A DNA stretch of 64,000 nt. Origin: Deltaproteobacteria bacterium (GTDB lineage Bacteria; Myxococcota; Myxococcia; Myxococcales; 40CM-4-68-19). The stretch covers positions 1-64,000 of the forward strand of contig VBLC01000038.1 in NCBI GenBank assembly GCA_005879315.1. Reading direction: 5' to 3'. Every line of letters starts with the position of its first letter. Within the stretch, counting starts at the first letter, position 1. The translations under genes were made by a program, and so were the position numbers. The notes beneath the pieces are model-generated. The model searched no databases. It had not been told where the DNA came from and was given only the letters and a program-made list of their open reading frames with translations. Of this stretch, positions 1 to 10,009 are shown one piece after another.

Positions 1-2
1 GC

Positions 3-497
3 ATGAGGCTGAACCGGCGGATGGAGCATGACCTGGCTGACCTGCGCAGCAGACAGGTGGAGGCCGACTTCATCTTGCCGGGGCTCTGGCCGAAGGTGCA
101 GATCGTCGAAGCTGGCGGCTGCTTCCTGCTCGATGGATTCGCGAGGCGGCCGCATCTCAGCCCGGCGGATTTTCCCGACCAGACCGGGCTGGAGTGCAGC
201 GCCAACAAGCTGCGCATGGAGGCAATGCTCGAACCGCGGCTCTTCAGCTCCTGTCCGCTGCTGCTCTTGACCGCGGGGCTGGTCACTGCGCGCGCGGTTT
301 CGATCGAGCTGTCGCGCTATCCGGGAAGGTTCAACGTCATCCTCTCGTATGACGGCGAGAGCTGCGCAGTCCGCTTCCACAAGATTCGCGCAGGGCAGCG
401 CTGGCTCGCCGAGGACCTCGACGGTTACGTCGACGAGGGCGTGCTGGTGGTCGAGGCGGGCAGCGACGCGCCCTGGCCGGCGCTGCTGGCCGGCTGA
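3..497 (+). CDS. hypothetical protein, possibly 5'-truncated
   Basis: Encodes 164 residues from an ATG two bases inside the window edge, so the true start may lie upstream. I recognise no family. The sequence is a soluble alpha/beta-looking mix without a signal peptide. There is one hydrophobic stretch around residues 82-97 (SSCPLLLLTAGLVTARA), more like a buried strand and helix than a membrane span. It ends in an acidic, hydrophobic tail. It is co-oriented with the LOG-like gene that begins about 48 bp downstream, and codon use is typical of the window, with G/C at third positions. No function is assigned. Confidence 0.55.
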   Translation: MRLNRRMEHDLADLRSRQVEADFILPGLWPKVQIVEAGGCFLLDGFARRPHLSPADFPDQTGLECSANKLRMEAMLEPRLFSSCPLLLLTAGLVTARAVSIELSRYPGRFNVILSYDGESCAVRFHKIRAGQRWLAEDLDGYVDEGVLVVEAGSDAPWPALLAG

Positions 498-544
498 GAG
501 TCCCGCACCAGCGGGAGCTCAAGCGCCTCTCGCGTTCGTCGAGT

Positions 545-1129
545 GTGCGACTCATGTTTAAGAACATGGAGCGAGAAGAGCGGGCCGGGTCGCAGGGCGG
601 GCAGCCGGCCGCCAACCTCGAGCAAGAGCGGCCGATCATCGGCGTCATTGGCGACGGCGAGCCTGGCTCCGACCGCGAGGAGCTGGCCGCCAGAGTGGGC
701 GAGGCGCTGGCGCGGGCCGGCGCGCACCTGATCTGTGGCGGCCTCGGCGGATGCATGGCCGGCGCGGCGCGCGGATATCGGCACGGCGGCGGCCTCGGTA
801 TCGTGCTCGGCCTTTTGCCCGGAACGACGCGCGAGCAGGCGAACGAGTGGCTCGACCTCGCCATCCCGACCGGCGTCAACTCTGCGCAGGGCGCGCTGGT
901 GGTGATGGCGGTGGACGGCGCGATCGTGGTCGGCGGCGGAGGCGGAACGCTGAGCGAGGTGGGACTGCTCTTGCGCGAGGGGAAACCAGTCGTGGCGCTC
1001 GATGGCACCGGCGGCGCCGCGGCCCTCGTCGGCGGTCACGCGTTGGGAAAAGAAGAAGTGCAGCTCGCGCACAGCGCGGAAGAAGCCGTGCGGATGGTCC
1101 TCTCCGCGATCGCCCACCGCCACGGCTGA
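545..1129 (+). CDS. SLOG/LOG-family Rossmann nucleotide-binding protein (TIGR00725-like)
   Basis: A protein of about 194 residues with the Rossmann-like SLOG fold. Near the N-terminus is the strand-and-loop 'IIGVIGDGEPG'. The central 'GGLGGCMAGAARG' is the phosphate-binding glycine-rich loop. The hallmark 'GGGGGTLSEVGLLLREGKP' with PGGTGTxxE-like character corresponds to the nucleotide-contacting motif of the LOG/TIGR00725 family. Family members bind nucleotides or nucleotide-derived ligands; some relatives are cytokinin-activating phosphoribohydrolases, but this one has no assigned substrate. The first start is GTG at 545; in-frame ATGs at 554 and 566 are equally credible because no strong ribosome-binding site marks any of them. 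Family is fairly sure, function unknown. Confidence 0.8.
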   Translation: MRLMFKNMEREERAGSQGGQPAANLEQERPIIGVIGDGEPGSDREELAARVGEALARAGAHLICGGLGGCMAGAARGYRHGGGLGIVLGLLPGTTREQANEWLDLAIPTGVNSAQGALVVMAVDGAIVVGGGGGTLSEVGLLLREGKPVVALDGTGGAAALVGGHALGKEEVQLAHSAEEAVRMVLSAIAHRHG

Positions 1130-1211
1130 TCCTGACGCGCCGACGCATCAGGTATCGGCGCTCGATTGACTTGACCTCTCCGAAGCCGGCTAATCGACCG
1201 CGGAGCGAGCG

Positions 1212-4193
<2,982 letters not shown>

Positions 4194-4218
4194 CTGCTCG
4201 GCACGGCAGACGCCGCGG

Positions 4219-5856
4219 CTACGCGCTCTTCACGTCCGGTCGCAACTCCGGGAAATACTCGGCCAGCTTTGCCTCGGCCTCGTCGCCGAAGAGGATGCGG
4301 CAGGCCTCGCGCAGTCCCGCTGCGCGGCGGATCTCTTCGCGCCGCACCACCAGCGCGATCTTGGACCGGCGCCGGAGGAAGTCGTCGAGCTTGACCACCA
4401 TCTCGCGCCGCGCCGCCTCGTCGAGCTCGCAGCGGATGTACTCGCTCGTCTCGATGATGACCTCCGCCATGCGCGGATCGCGGCGGATGGCTTCGAGCAA
4501 TCCCAGCGCCTCCGGTCCATAGCGCCGCCACAGACGCGTCGAGAGCTTCTCGGAGGACTGCGGCGACGTCATGCCGTCCAGATCCATCAACCGGGCCTGA
4601 TGGAAATACTCCTCGCGGATGGCGGGCGGCTCGCCGTACCAGAGGCGATCGGCGAAAGGCAACGAGACGCCGAGCCGCTGCGCGTGGCCGCAGATCTCCT
4701 CGCCGACGTTGACGCAGTCGGTGATCTTTCCGCCGAAGATGGTGAGATGGCCGAGCGCGGTGTCGGACTCGATGGCGTGCCTGCGCGAGAGCTGCATCCA
4801 GTCGCGGTCGGCGGCCGCTCCTTCGGCGACGACCAGCGGCCGCACTCCGCAGCGCTCGGCGATGATGTCCCGCTCGGTCAAGGGGCGCGGAAGGCGCAGC
4901 CGCTTGTTGATGTTGTCGAGGACGAAGCGGCGGTCCTCTTCGGTCACCTCCGCCACCGGCTCCTCCACCCGCGTGTCGGTGGTTCCGATGCAGCTCTTGA
5001 CGCCCATGGGAAGCACGAAAAAGGGCCGGCCGTCGTCGGCGAAGAAGGTGAGCACGCGCCGGTTCGCGGTCAGGCGATCGACGTGGATGTGGACGCCCTT
5101 GGAGAAGACGTGGCGATGACTGGTGCGCACGCCGGAGGCGGCGTTGAGACGATCGGCAAAGGGCCCGCAAGCGTTGATGAGGAGGCGCGAGCGGATGATC
5201 AGGTCGCGGCCGGAGACGACGTCACGCGCGCGGGTGATCCACTTGCCGCCCTCGCGCGAGGCGCCGAGCGATTCGACGTAGTTGGCGGCGGCGCAGCCGT
5301 GATCGAGCGCAGAGCGGACGAACCCCCAGACGAAGCGCGCGTCGTTGTCGTGGAGGAAGGCGTCGGAGTATTCGAAGCCGCCGTCGAGGCCCTGCGGGTT
5401 GACGATGGGCTCTTCGCGCTCGATGTCCGGCAGCGAGAGCAGCCGCGGCCGGCGGGTGAAGAAATTGCCGATCAGCCAGTAGAGCCAGGCGCCCAGCCAG
5501 AGCTTGAGGCGGCCATGGCGGAACCCCCGCGGGTGGGCCGTGTAGAAGCGGATCTCCTGCACCGTCGAGGGATAGGAGCGGATGAGCTGGTTGCGCGAGC
5601 GGCAGAGCTTGCGGACCAGGCCGAACTCGTAGGTCTCGAGGTACTTGATGCCGCCCCAGGCCAGGTTGGAGGAGGCCTGGCTGGTGGCGCCGGCGAAATC
5701 GCCGCGATCGATCAAGGCGACTTTCGCGCCGCGCGCCGAGAGCGCCGCGGCCGAGACCGCGCCATTGATGCCGCCGCCGAGGACGAGCACGTCGAACTCG
5801 GCGCGCGCCAGCCGCTCGAGGCTGGTCTGGCGCAGCGTGGGTGGCCGCTCGCTCAT
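4219..5856 (-). CDS. glpD: glycerol-3-phosphate dehydrogenase (FAD-dependent)
   Basis: A 545-residue flavoprotein that oxidises sn-glycerol-3-phosphate to dihydroxyacetone phosphate and passes electrons to the quinone pool at the cytoplasmic membrane. The N-terminal dinucleotide-binding motif 'VLVLGGGINGA' lies at about residues 22-32. It is followed by the family signature 'DRGDFAGATSQASSNLAWGG' and later 'GGKITDC' of the FAD domain, and then a helical C-terminal domain (DAO_C type). It is slightly longer than the E. coli enzyme, mostly at the C-terminus. It converges on the kinase-fusion gene, with 25 bp between stop codons. The MshEN gene ends 22 bp upstream on the same strand, so the two may be cotranscribed. 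Confidence 0.93.
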   Translation of the reverse strand: MSERPPTLRQTSLERLARAEFDVLVLGGGINGAVSAAALSARGAKVALIDRGDFAGATSQASSNLAWGGIKYLETYEFGLVRKLCRSRNQLIRSYPSTVQEIRFYTAHPRGFRHGRLKLWLGAWLYWLIGNFFTRRPRLLSLPDIEREEPIVNPQGLDGGFEYSDAFLHDNDARFVWGFVRSALDHGCAAANYVESLGASREGGKWITRARDVVSGRDLIIRSRLLINACGPFADRLNAASGVRTSHRHVFSKGVHIHVDRLTANRRVLTFFADDGRPFFVLPMGVKSCIGTTDTRVEEPVAEVTEEDRRFVLDNINKRLRLPRPLTERDIIAERCGVRPLVVAEGAAADRDWMQLSRRHAIESDTALGHLTIFGGKITDCVNVGEEICGHAQRLGVSLPFADRLWYGEPPAIREEYFHQARLMDLDGMTSPQSSEKLSTRLWRRYGPEALGLLEAIRRDPRMAEVIIETSEYIRCELDEAARREMVVKLDDFLRRRSKIALVVRREEIRRAAGLREACRILFGDEAEAKLAEYFPELRPDVKSA

Positions 5857-5878
5857 GGCTGCAACAATAGCGCTTCGC

Positions 5879-6724
5879 TCATCCCTTGCTGAGTCGCTTC
5901 TTCAGCTCTTCGTCGGTGATGAACCCGAGATCGATCAGCGCCCGGCTGAGCGCGCGCAAGCCGCGGCGGTCCGAGTCGGCCATCTGCTCCAGCCGCTCGA
6001 GTCGTGCGAGCAGCGCGGAGAGCTGCGGGTTGCGGGCCGTTTTCTCCAGGCGCTCGATGCGCGAGCGCAGGTCGGCCATCTCGCGCGGCTCGTCCGCTTC
6101 GGGCTCGATCTCTGGGACCTCTTCGCTCTCGGGTTTCTCCTCGGCGACTTCGGGGACCTCGGCGGCAACGGCTGCCTCGGGCATCTCGTCTTCCTCGGCC
6201 GCATCGGGCATCCCGCCGGGATCGACGACTTCGACAGGTCCTGTTGGCGCGCGGCGCGGTCGTTCAGGAGCCGGGGAGGCCTCCTCGTCGAAATAAGCGC
6301 GCCGGATGGCCCGCTCGATCGAGGCGGCCGTGGCCACCGCCGGGTCGATGCGATAGCCGGTCTCGTGCGCCAGCGCGGCCAGCTGCTCGGCGTCGTTCGG
6401 ATTCGCCGTGGCCACCAAGAGCTGCTTCGCCGCGAGGTCCCCGCTCACGGGTACGACGCCGTACTTCTGGCAGAGATGGACGGGGAACGCGCGCACCACC
6501 TCGGGGGCGATCGCCTGCTGGTCGAGCTCGACCGCGGGAATACCCAGCTGCTCCGAGCGGGCGCGCACGAGAACCTCCTCGGTGATGAAGCCCAGCTCGA
6601 GGAGCACCTGGCCCAGATCGCCGCCGAACAAGGTCTGTTCCTCGCGCGCGCGGCGGAGCTTTTTCTCGTCGATCGCGCGCTGCTTGAGGAGTAGCTCCTC
6701 GAGCGACTTGCGCGCGCTTGCCAT
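5879..6724 (-). CDS. stand-alone MshEN (type II secretion ATPase N-terminal) domain protein
   Basis: A 281-residue protein consisting of an MshEN/T2SSE-N domain (about 1-145) without the ATPase that normally follows it. Residues 33-56 read 'GGDLGQVLLELGFITEEV' and onward, very close to the c-di-GMP-binding MshEN motif, although the leading Arg of the motif is Asp here. After an acidic Glu/Pro-rich linker (150-220), a predicted coiled coil (225-255) leads to a C-terminal 'LIDLGFITDEELKKRL' that echoes the first motif. The start is set at ATG 6724, where GGAGGAGG sits a few bases upstream; a longer frame to 6817 has no comparable site. Candidate second-messenger adaptor; partner unknown. Confidence 0.75.
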   Translation of the reverse strand: MASARKSLEELLLKQRAIDEKKLRRAREEQTLFGGDLGQVLLELGFITEEVLVRARSEQLGIPAVELDQQAIAPEVVRAFPVHLCQKYGVVPVSGDLAAKQLLVATANPNDAEQLAALAHETGYRIDPAVATAASIERAIRRAYFDEEASPAPERPRRAPTGPVEVVDPGGMPDAAEEDEMPEAAVAAEVPEVAEEKPESEEVPEIEPEADEPREMADLRSRIERLEKTARNPQLSALLARLERLEQMADSDRRGLRALSRALIDLGFITDEELKKRLSKG

Positions 6725-6792
6725 CTGCGCCTCCTCCGTCTCCTCTCGTACGCCCGTCCGGCGCGCGCGTCCACTCTCGCCGGCGGCGTGCG
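6725..6792. promoter_or_regulatory. divergent intergenic region, MshEN gene / DNA ligase
   Basis: A 68-bp gap between two divergent starts. On the minus strand it holds the purine-rich GGAGGAGG ribosome-binding site that fixes the start of the MshEN gene at 6724. No clear sigma-70 hexamers are visible. Confidence 0.4.
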
Positions 6793-7866
6793 ATGTTGCG
6801 GCCCGTGCTGCGGCCACCCATCAAGCCAATGCTGGCGAAGCTCGCCACGGCGCTGCCCGAGGGCGGCGGCTGGCTCTACGAGCCGAAGTGGGACGGCTTC
6901 CGCGCCCTCGTCTTCCGCGACGGCGCGGAAGTGGTTGTGCAGTCGCGCGAGGAAAAACCGCTCGACCGGTACTTCCCCGAGCTGCTCGCGCCGCTCCGCG
7001 AGCAGACGCCTTCGCGCTGCGTGCTCGACGGAGAGATCGTCATCGCCGCCGAGCACGGGCTCGACTTCGATGCGCTGCTCTTGCGCATCCATCCGGCGGC
7101 GTCGCGCATCAAGCTGCTCGCCGAGCAGACGCCGGCCTCGTTCGTCGCCTTCGATCTTCTCTTCGAAGGCGAGGACGATCTCCGCGCCGCTCCCCAGGAA
7201 GAGCGGCGCAACCGCCTCGAGCGCGCGCTCGGCAAGGTCCGGCCGCCCATCTTCCTCACGCCCGCGACGCGCGATCGCGCAGTGGCGCAGGACTGGTTTT
7301 CGCGCTTCGAAGGAGCGGGCTTCGACGGCGTGGTGGCCAAGCGTCTCGACCAGCCCTACCAGCCCGACAAGCGCGCGATGATCAAGGTCAAGCATGCCCG
7401 CACCGCAGACTGCGTCGTGGCGGGTTTTCGCTGGCACAAGAATGGGCCGGGGACGATGGTGGGATCGCTTCTGCTCGGTCTCTACGACGAGAGCGGCAGG
7501 CTCCATCACGTCGGCGTGACGTCGGCCTTCACGGCGCAGCGGCGGCGCGAGCTGGTCGAGGAGCTGGCGCCTCTGCGCGAAGGAGCGGCGGAGAACCATC
7601 CCTGGCGCGAATGGGCAGACTGGGCAGGGGACCAGCGCATGCCCGGCGCCTCGTCGCGCTGGAACCAGGGCAAGGACCTGAGCTGGCAGCCTCTGCGCAT
7701 CGAGCGCGTCTGCGAAGTCGCTTACGATCACTTGCAGGGAGATCGCTTTCGCCACGCGACGACCTTCCTGCGCTGGCGGCCAGACAAGACGCCTTCGGAA
7801 TGCCGCTACGATCAGCTCGAGGAAACCCCGCCCGCCGAGCTGCGGCAGGTCTTCCAGGCTCGATGA
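6793..7866 (+). CDS. ATP-dependent DNA ligase (LigC/LigD-type)
   Basis: A 357-residue DNA ligase of the bacterial ATP-dependent kind linked to end joining and repair. It seals nicks through a ligase-AMP intermediate. Motif I is 'YEPKWDGFR' with nucleophile Lys32. Motif III region is 'CVLDGEIVI', motif IV 'FDGVVAKRL', motif V 'MIKVKHART'. The rest is an OB-fold domain ending near residue 355. There is no nuclease or polymerase domain, so it is the ligase module alone. The related polymerase module sits separately at 9.1-10.0 kb and is broken. No Ku gene is in the window. The ATG at 6793 is chosen because the preceding in-frame residues are Arg/Pro-rich and not conserved-looking. Confidence 0.9.
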   Translation: MLRPVLRPPIKPMLAKLATALPEGGGWLYEPKWDGFRALVFRDGAEVVVQSREEKPLDRYFPELLAPLREQTPSRCVLDGEIVIAAEHGLDFDALLLRIHPAASRIKLLAEQTPASFVAFDLLFEGEDDLRAAPQEERRNRLERALGKVRPPIFLTPATRDRAVAQDWFSRFEGAGFDGVVAKRLDQPYQPDKRAMIKVKHARTADCVVAGFRWHKNGPGTMVGSLLLGLYDESGRLHHVGVTSAFTAQRRRELVEELAPLREGAAENHPWREWADWAGDQRMPGASSRWNQGKDLSWQPLRIERVCEVAYDHLQGDRFRHATTFLRWRPDKTPSECRYDQLEETPPAELRQVFQAR

Positions 7867-7972
7867 CGGGTCGAGCCGTCCCACGCCTGCTCTCCTCGCG
7901 AGCCGCCGCGCGCCGGCCCGCTGCGGATGCGGTGGGCCGTCGCCAGCTTCCTGTTCACCGGAGGAAGACACC

Positions 7973-8677
7973 ATGGCAAAGATGACGCTCGGAATGTGCC
8001 TGGCTGCGCTGCTCGCCACGGGGACCGCGCGCGCGCAGAGCGATCAGCCGGGTCAGGCAGAGAACCCGCACAACACGCAGAGCAAGGACCGGCCCAAGAA
8101 CACCACACCGCAGTCGGTGACCAACAAGCAGCTGGAGAAGGCCGAGGCCGACAACCCGGAGAGCGTGCTCAACAAGGACCGCGACCAGATCTCGATGCGC
8201 GACTGGACGCCCTCGCGCATCCTCGGGAAGCTCCATCACGTCAACCAGGAGGAGATCGAGGCGGGCAAGATGGCGCAGTCGAACGGCGGCGCGCGGGCGC
8301 AGGATTTCGGCCGCATGCTGGTCGACGATCACACCAAGGCCGACCGTGAGCTGACGGACCTGGCGAAGAAGCTCAACGTCGACTTGAGCGCGGCGCCGAT
8401 GCACAAGTCGCCCGACAAGGCGCAGGAGAAAATGCAGGAGAAGCAGAAGATGCACGACAAGCTGGCAAGCTTGCACGGCGACGAGTTCGACAAGGCCTTC
8501 GGCAAGCACATGGCCGACGGCCACGAGAAGATGATCACGCTGGTCCGCTCCTGGCGGACCGATTGCAAGGACCCGGGTCTGTGCAGCTATCTCGACAAGA
8601 CCCTGCCGGTGCTGCAGAAGCACCTCGACGCCGCACAAGCGTTGCAGCGGCCGGTAGCGCAAGGCCGCAGGCCTTAG
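7973..8677 (+). CDS. DUF4142 secreted protein
   Basis: A 234-residue exported protein. A signal peptide (1-22) ends in the Ala-X-Ala site 'TARA'. A hydrophilic, disordered Gln/Asn/Lys-rich segment (23-75) follows. Residues 76-222 form the ferritin-like helical bundle of the DUF4142 family ('QEEIEAGKMAQSNG', 'ARAQDFGRMLVDDHTKADREL', 'KHMADGHEKMI'). Family members are periplasmic or extracellular and common in soil bacteria; biochemical function is unknown. A good ribosome-binding site, GGAGGAAG, precedes the ATG. Transcription would end at the hairpin at 8694-8728. Confidence 0.85.
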   Translation: MAKMTLGMCLAALLATGTARAQSDQPGQAENPHNTQSKDRPKNTTPQSVTNKQLEKAEADNPESVLNKDRDQISMRDWTPSRILGKLHHVNQEEIEAGKMAQSNGGARAQDFGRMLVDDHTKADRELTDLAKKLNVDLSAAPMHKSPDKAQEKMQEKQKMHDKLASLHGDEFDKAFGKHMADGHEKMITLVRSWRTDCKDPGLCSYLDKTLPVLQKHLDAAQALQRPVAQGRRP

Positions 8678-8693
8678 CAACGGCCTCCCGAAA

Positions 8694-8728
8694 CTAGAGC
8701 CGGGATCCCGCGCGGGTCCCGGCTCTAG
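8694..8728. terminator. bidirectional hairpin between convergent genes
   Basis: The arms CTAGAGCCGGGA (8694-8705) and TCCCGGCTCTAG (8717-8728) are perfectly complementary. Between them lies the palindrome CCCGCGCGGG (8707-8716), so the stem is nearly continuous apart from a one-base bulge. It sits after the DUF4142 stop and overlaps the stop codon of the convergent TfoX-like gene. It is followed by TGTTTCTTG rather than a long T run. It would work for both strands. Confidence 0.8.
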
Positions 8729-9093
8729 TGTTTCTTGCGCGACTTCTTCGCCGGGCTTTTCGGCGGCAGCGAGCGCGCGAATTCCAGCCCGCGCTGCATC
8801 CAGCTCTTGACCGCCTCTTCGTCCTCGAGCATCGGCGGGGGAAGCACCACGTACTCCCTCATCGGGCGCCCCATCATCGGCTCGAACTGCTTCGCTCCTT
8901 TTTCCGCCAGCAATCGCGCGCGCTCCGCTTCGCCCAGCCGCACGAACATGCCGTCTTGAAAAAGGCCGGTGAAGAGCTGCCCGTTCTCGAAGGCGCAGGG
9001 ATAACCGAACATCTGCCTCGGCGTTCCGCCCACCTCCTCTTGCAGGGCCGTGAAGAGGTCGACCAGCCAGGAAGGAGATTTGGAGAATTTCAT
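8725..9093 (-). CDS. TfoX/Sxy N-terminal domain protein
   Basis: A 122-residue protein with the TfoX-N fold. The family pattern is 'RQMFGYPCAFENGQLFTGLFQDGMFVRL' (residues 27-54) followed by 'GRPMREYVVLPPPMLEDEEAVKSWMQ'. A basic Lys/Arg tail (110-122) is added. In gamma-proteobacteria TfoX activates competence genes, but single-domain TfoX-N proteins in other bacteria have no known role. The start lies only 20 bp from the divergent LigD-polymerase remnant, so the two genes must share or overlap promoters. The stop codon is inside the hairpin terminator. Confidence 0.8.
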   Translation of the reverse strand: MKFSKSPSWLVDLFTALQEEVGGTPRQMFGYPCAFENGQLFTGLFQDGMFVRLGEAERARLLAEKGAKQFEPMMGRPMREYVVLPPPMLEDEEAVKSWMQRGLEFARSLPPKSPAKKSRKKH

Positions 9094-9113
9094 GCGCGCA
9101 TTATCTTGGCGCG

Positions 9114-10009
9114 GTGCCGGCGAGCAAGGAAGTCCTGCGGATCGAAGGGCGCGAGGTGCCCGTCTCCAACCCGGAGAAGATCTTCTTTCCCCAGCGCGGC
9201 TATACCAAGCTCGATCTGGTCCGGTACTACCTGGCCGTCGCCGAGGGCGCGCTGCGCGGGGCGGGCCGCCGGCCGATGGCGCTCAAGCGCTTTCCCAACG
9301 GCGCAGAAGGGGACTTCTTCTTCCAGAAGCGGGCGCCGATGCCGCGGCCGGTCTGGATCGAGACGGTCGAGCTGAAATTTCCTTCGGGGCGCACCGCGCA
9401 GGAGATCGTCGTGCGCGACGCTGCGCAGCTGGCCTGGGTGATCAATCTCGGCTGCATCGATCTCAATCCGCATCCGGTGCGCACCGAGGACCTCGATCAT
9501 CCCGACGAGCTGCGCGTCGATCTCGATCCCGTCCCGGGCGTCTCCTGGGATGACGTGCGCAAGGTGGCGCTGGAAGTGCGCGCGGTCCTCACCGAGCATG
9601 GGCTGATCGGATTTCCCAAGACCTCGGGCTCACGCGGCATCCACATCAACGTCCGCATAAGGAGGAGCGGCACGGCGTCTTCATCGACTACAACCAGAAC
9701 GCCAAGGATCGCACCGTCGCATCCGCCTATTCCGTCCGCCCGACGGCCGACGCGCGGGTCTCGGCGCCGCTCGCCTGGGAGGAGGTGGCCGACGTCGACG
9801 CCGCCGACTTCACGCTCGCCACCGTGCCGGAACGATTCGCGCGGATCGGCGACCCGCACGCGCAGATCGACGCGCAGGCATTCTCGATCGAGAGCCTGCT
9901 CGAGCTGGGCAAGCGGCAAGGGCAGGGGGAGGCGCCCTGGCCGCCTCACTACGCCAAGACCGAGGACGAGCCGCCGCGGGTGGCGCCTTCACGGCGCCGG
10001 AAAAGATGA
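9114..10009 (+). pseudogene. LigD polymerase/primase-domain gene disrupted by an internal out-of-frame deletion
   Basis: Residues 1-182, from GTG 9114, match the LigD polymerase domain: 'VSNPEKIFFPQRGYTK', 'FFQKRAP', the metal-binding 'RVDLDPVPG' and 'KTSGSRGIHINVRI'. At about 9656-9659 the reading jumps: the next bases encode 'KEERHGVFIDYNQNAKDRT' and onward, but in a different frame, which continues to the stop at 10009 (ending 'SRRRKR'). In intact homologues several dozen residues, including a 'TSKWW'-like stretch, separate these two blocks (family knowledge). The gap is therefore a deletion that is not a multiple of three. Read through in the first frame, the product continues as Arg/Ser-rich nonsense to 10169. 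The DxD metal site remains, but a full polymerase cannot be made. A sequencing or assembly error is the alternative. Confidence 0.75.

Noticed and set aside
425-1123. Minus-strand frame opposite the LOG-like gene
   Set aside because: Arg/Ala/His-rich shadow; the plus strand carries the family motifs.
7867-7972. Possible tRNA or small RNA gene in the ligase/DUF4142 gap
   Set aside because: No cloverleaf or T-loop GTTCGA-type element with matching stems could be drawn; it holds only the ribosome-binding site of the downstream gene.
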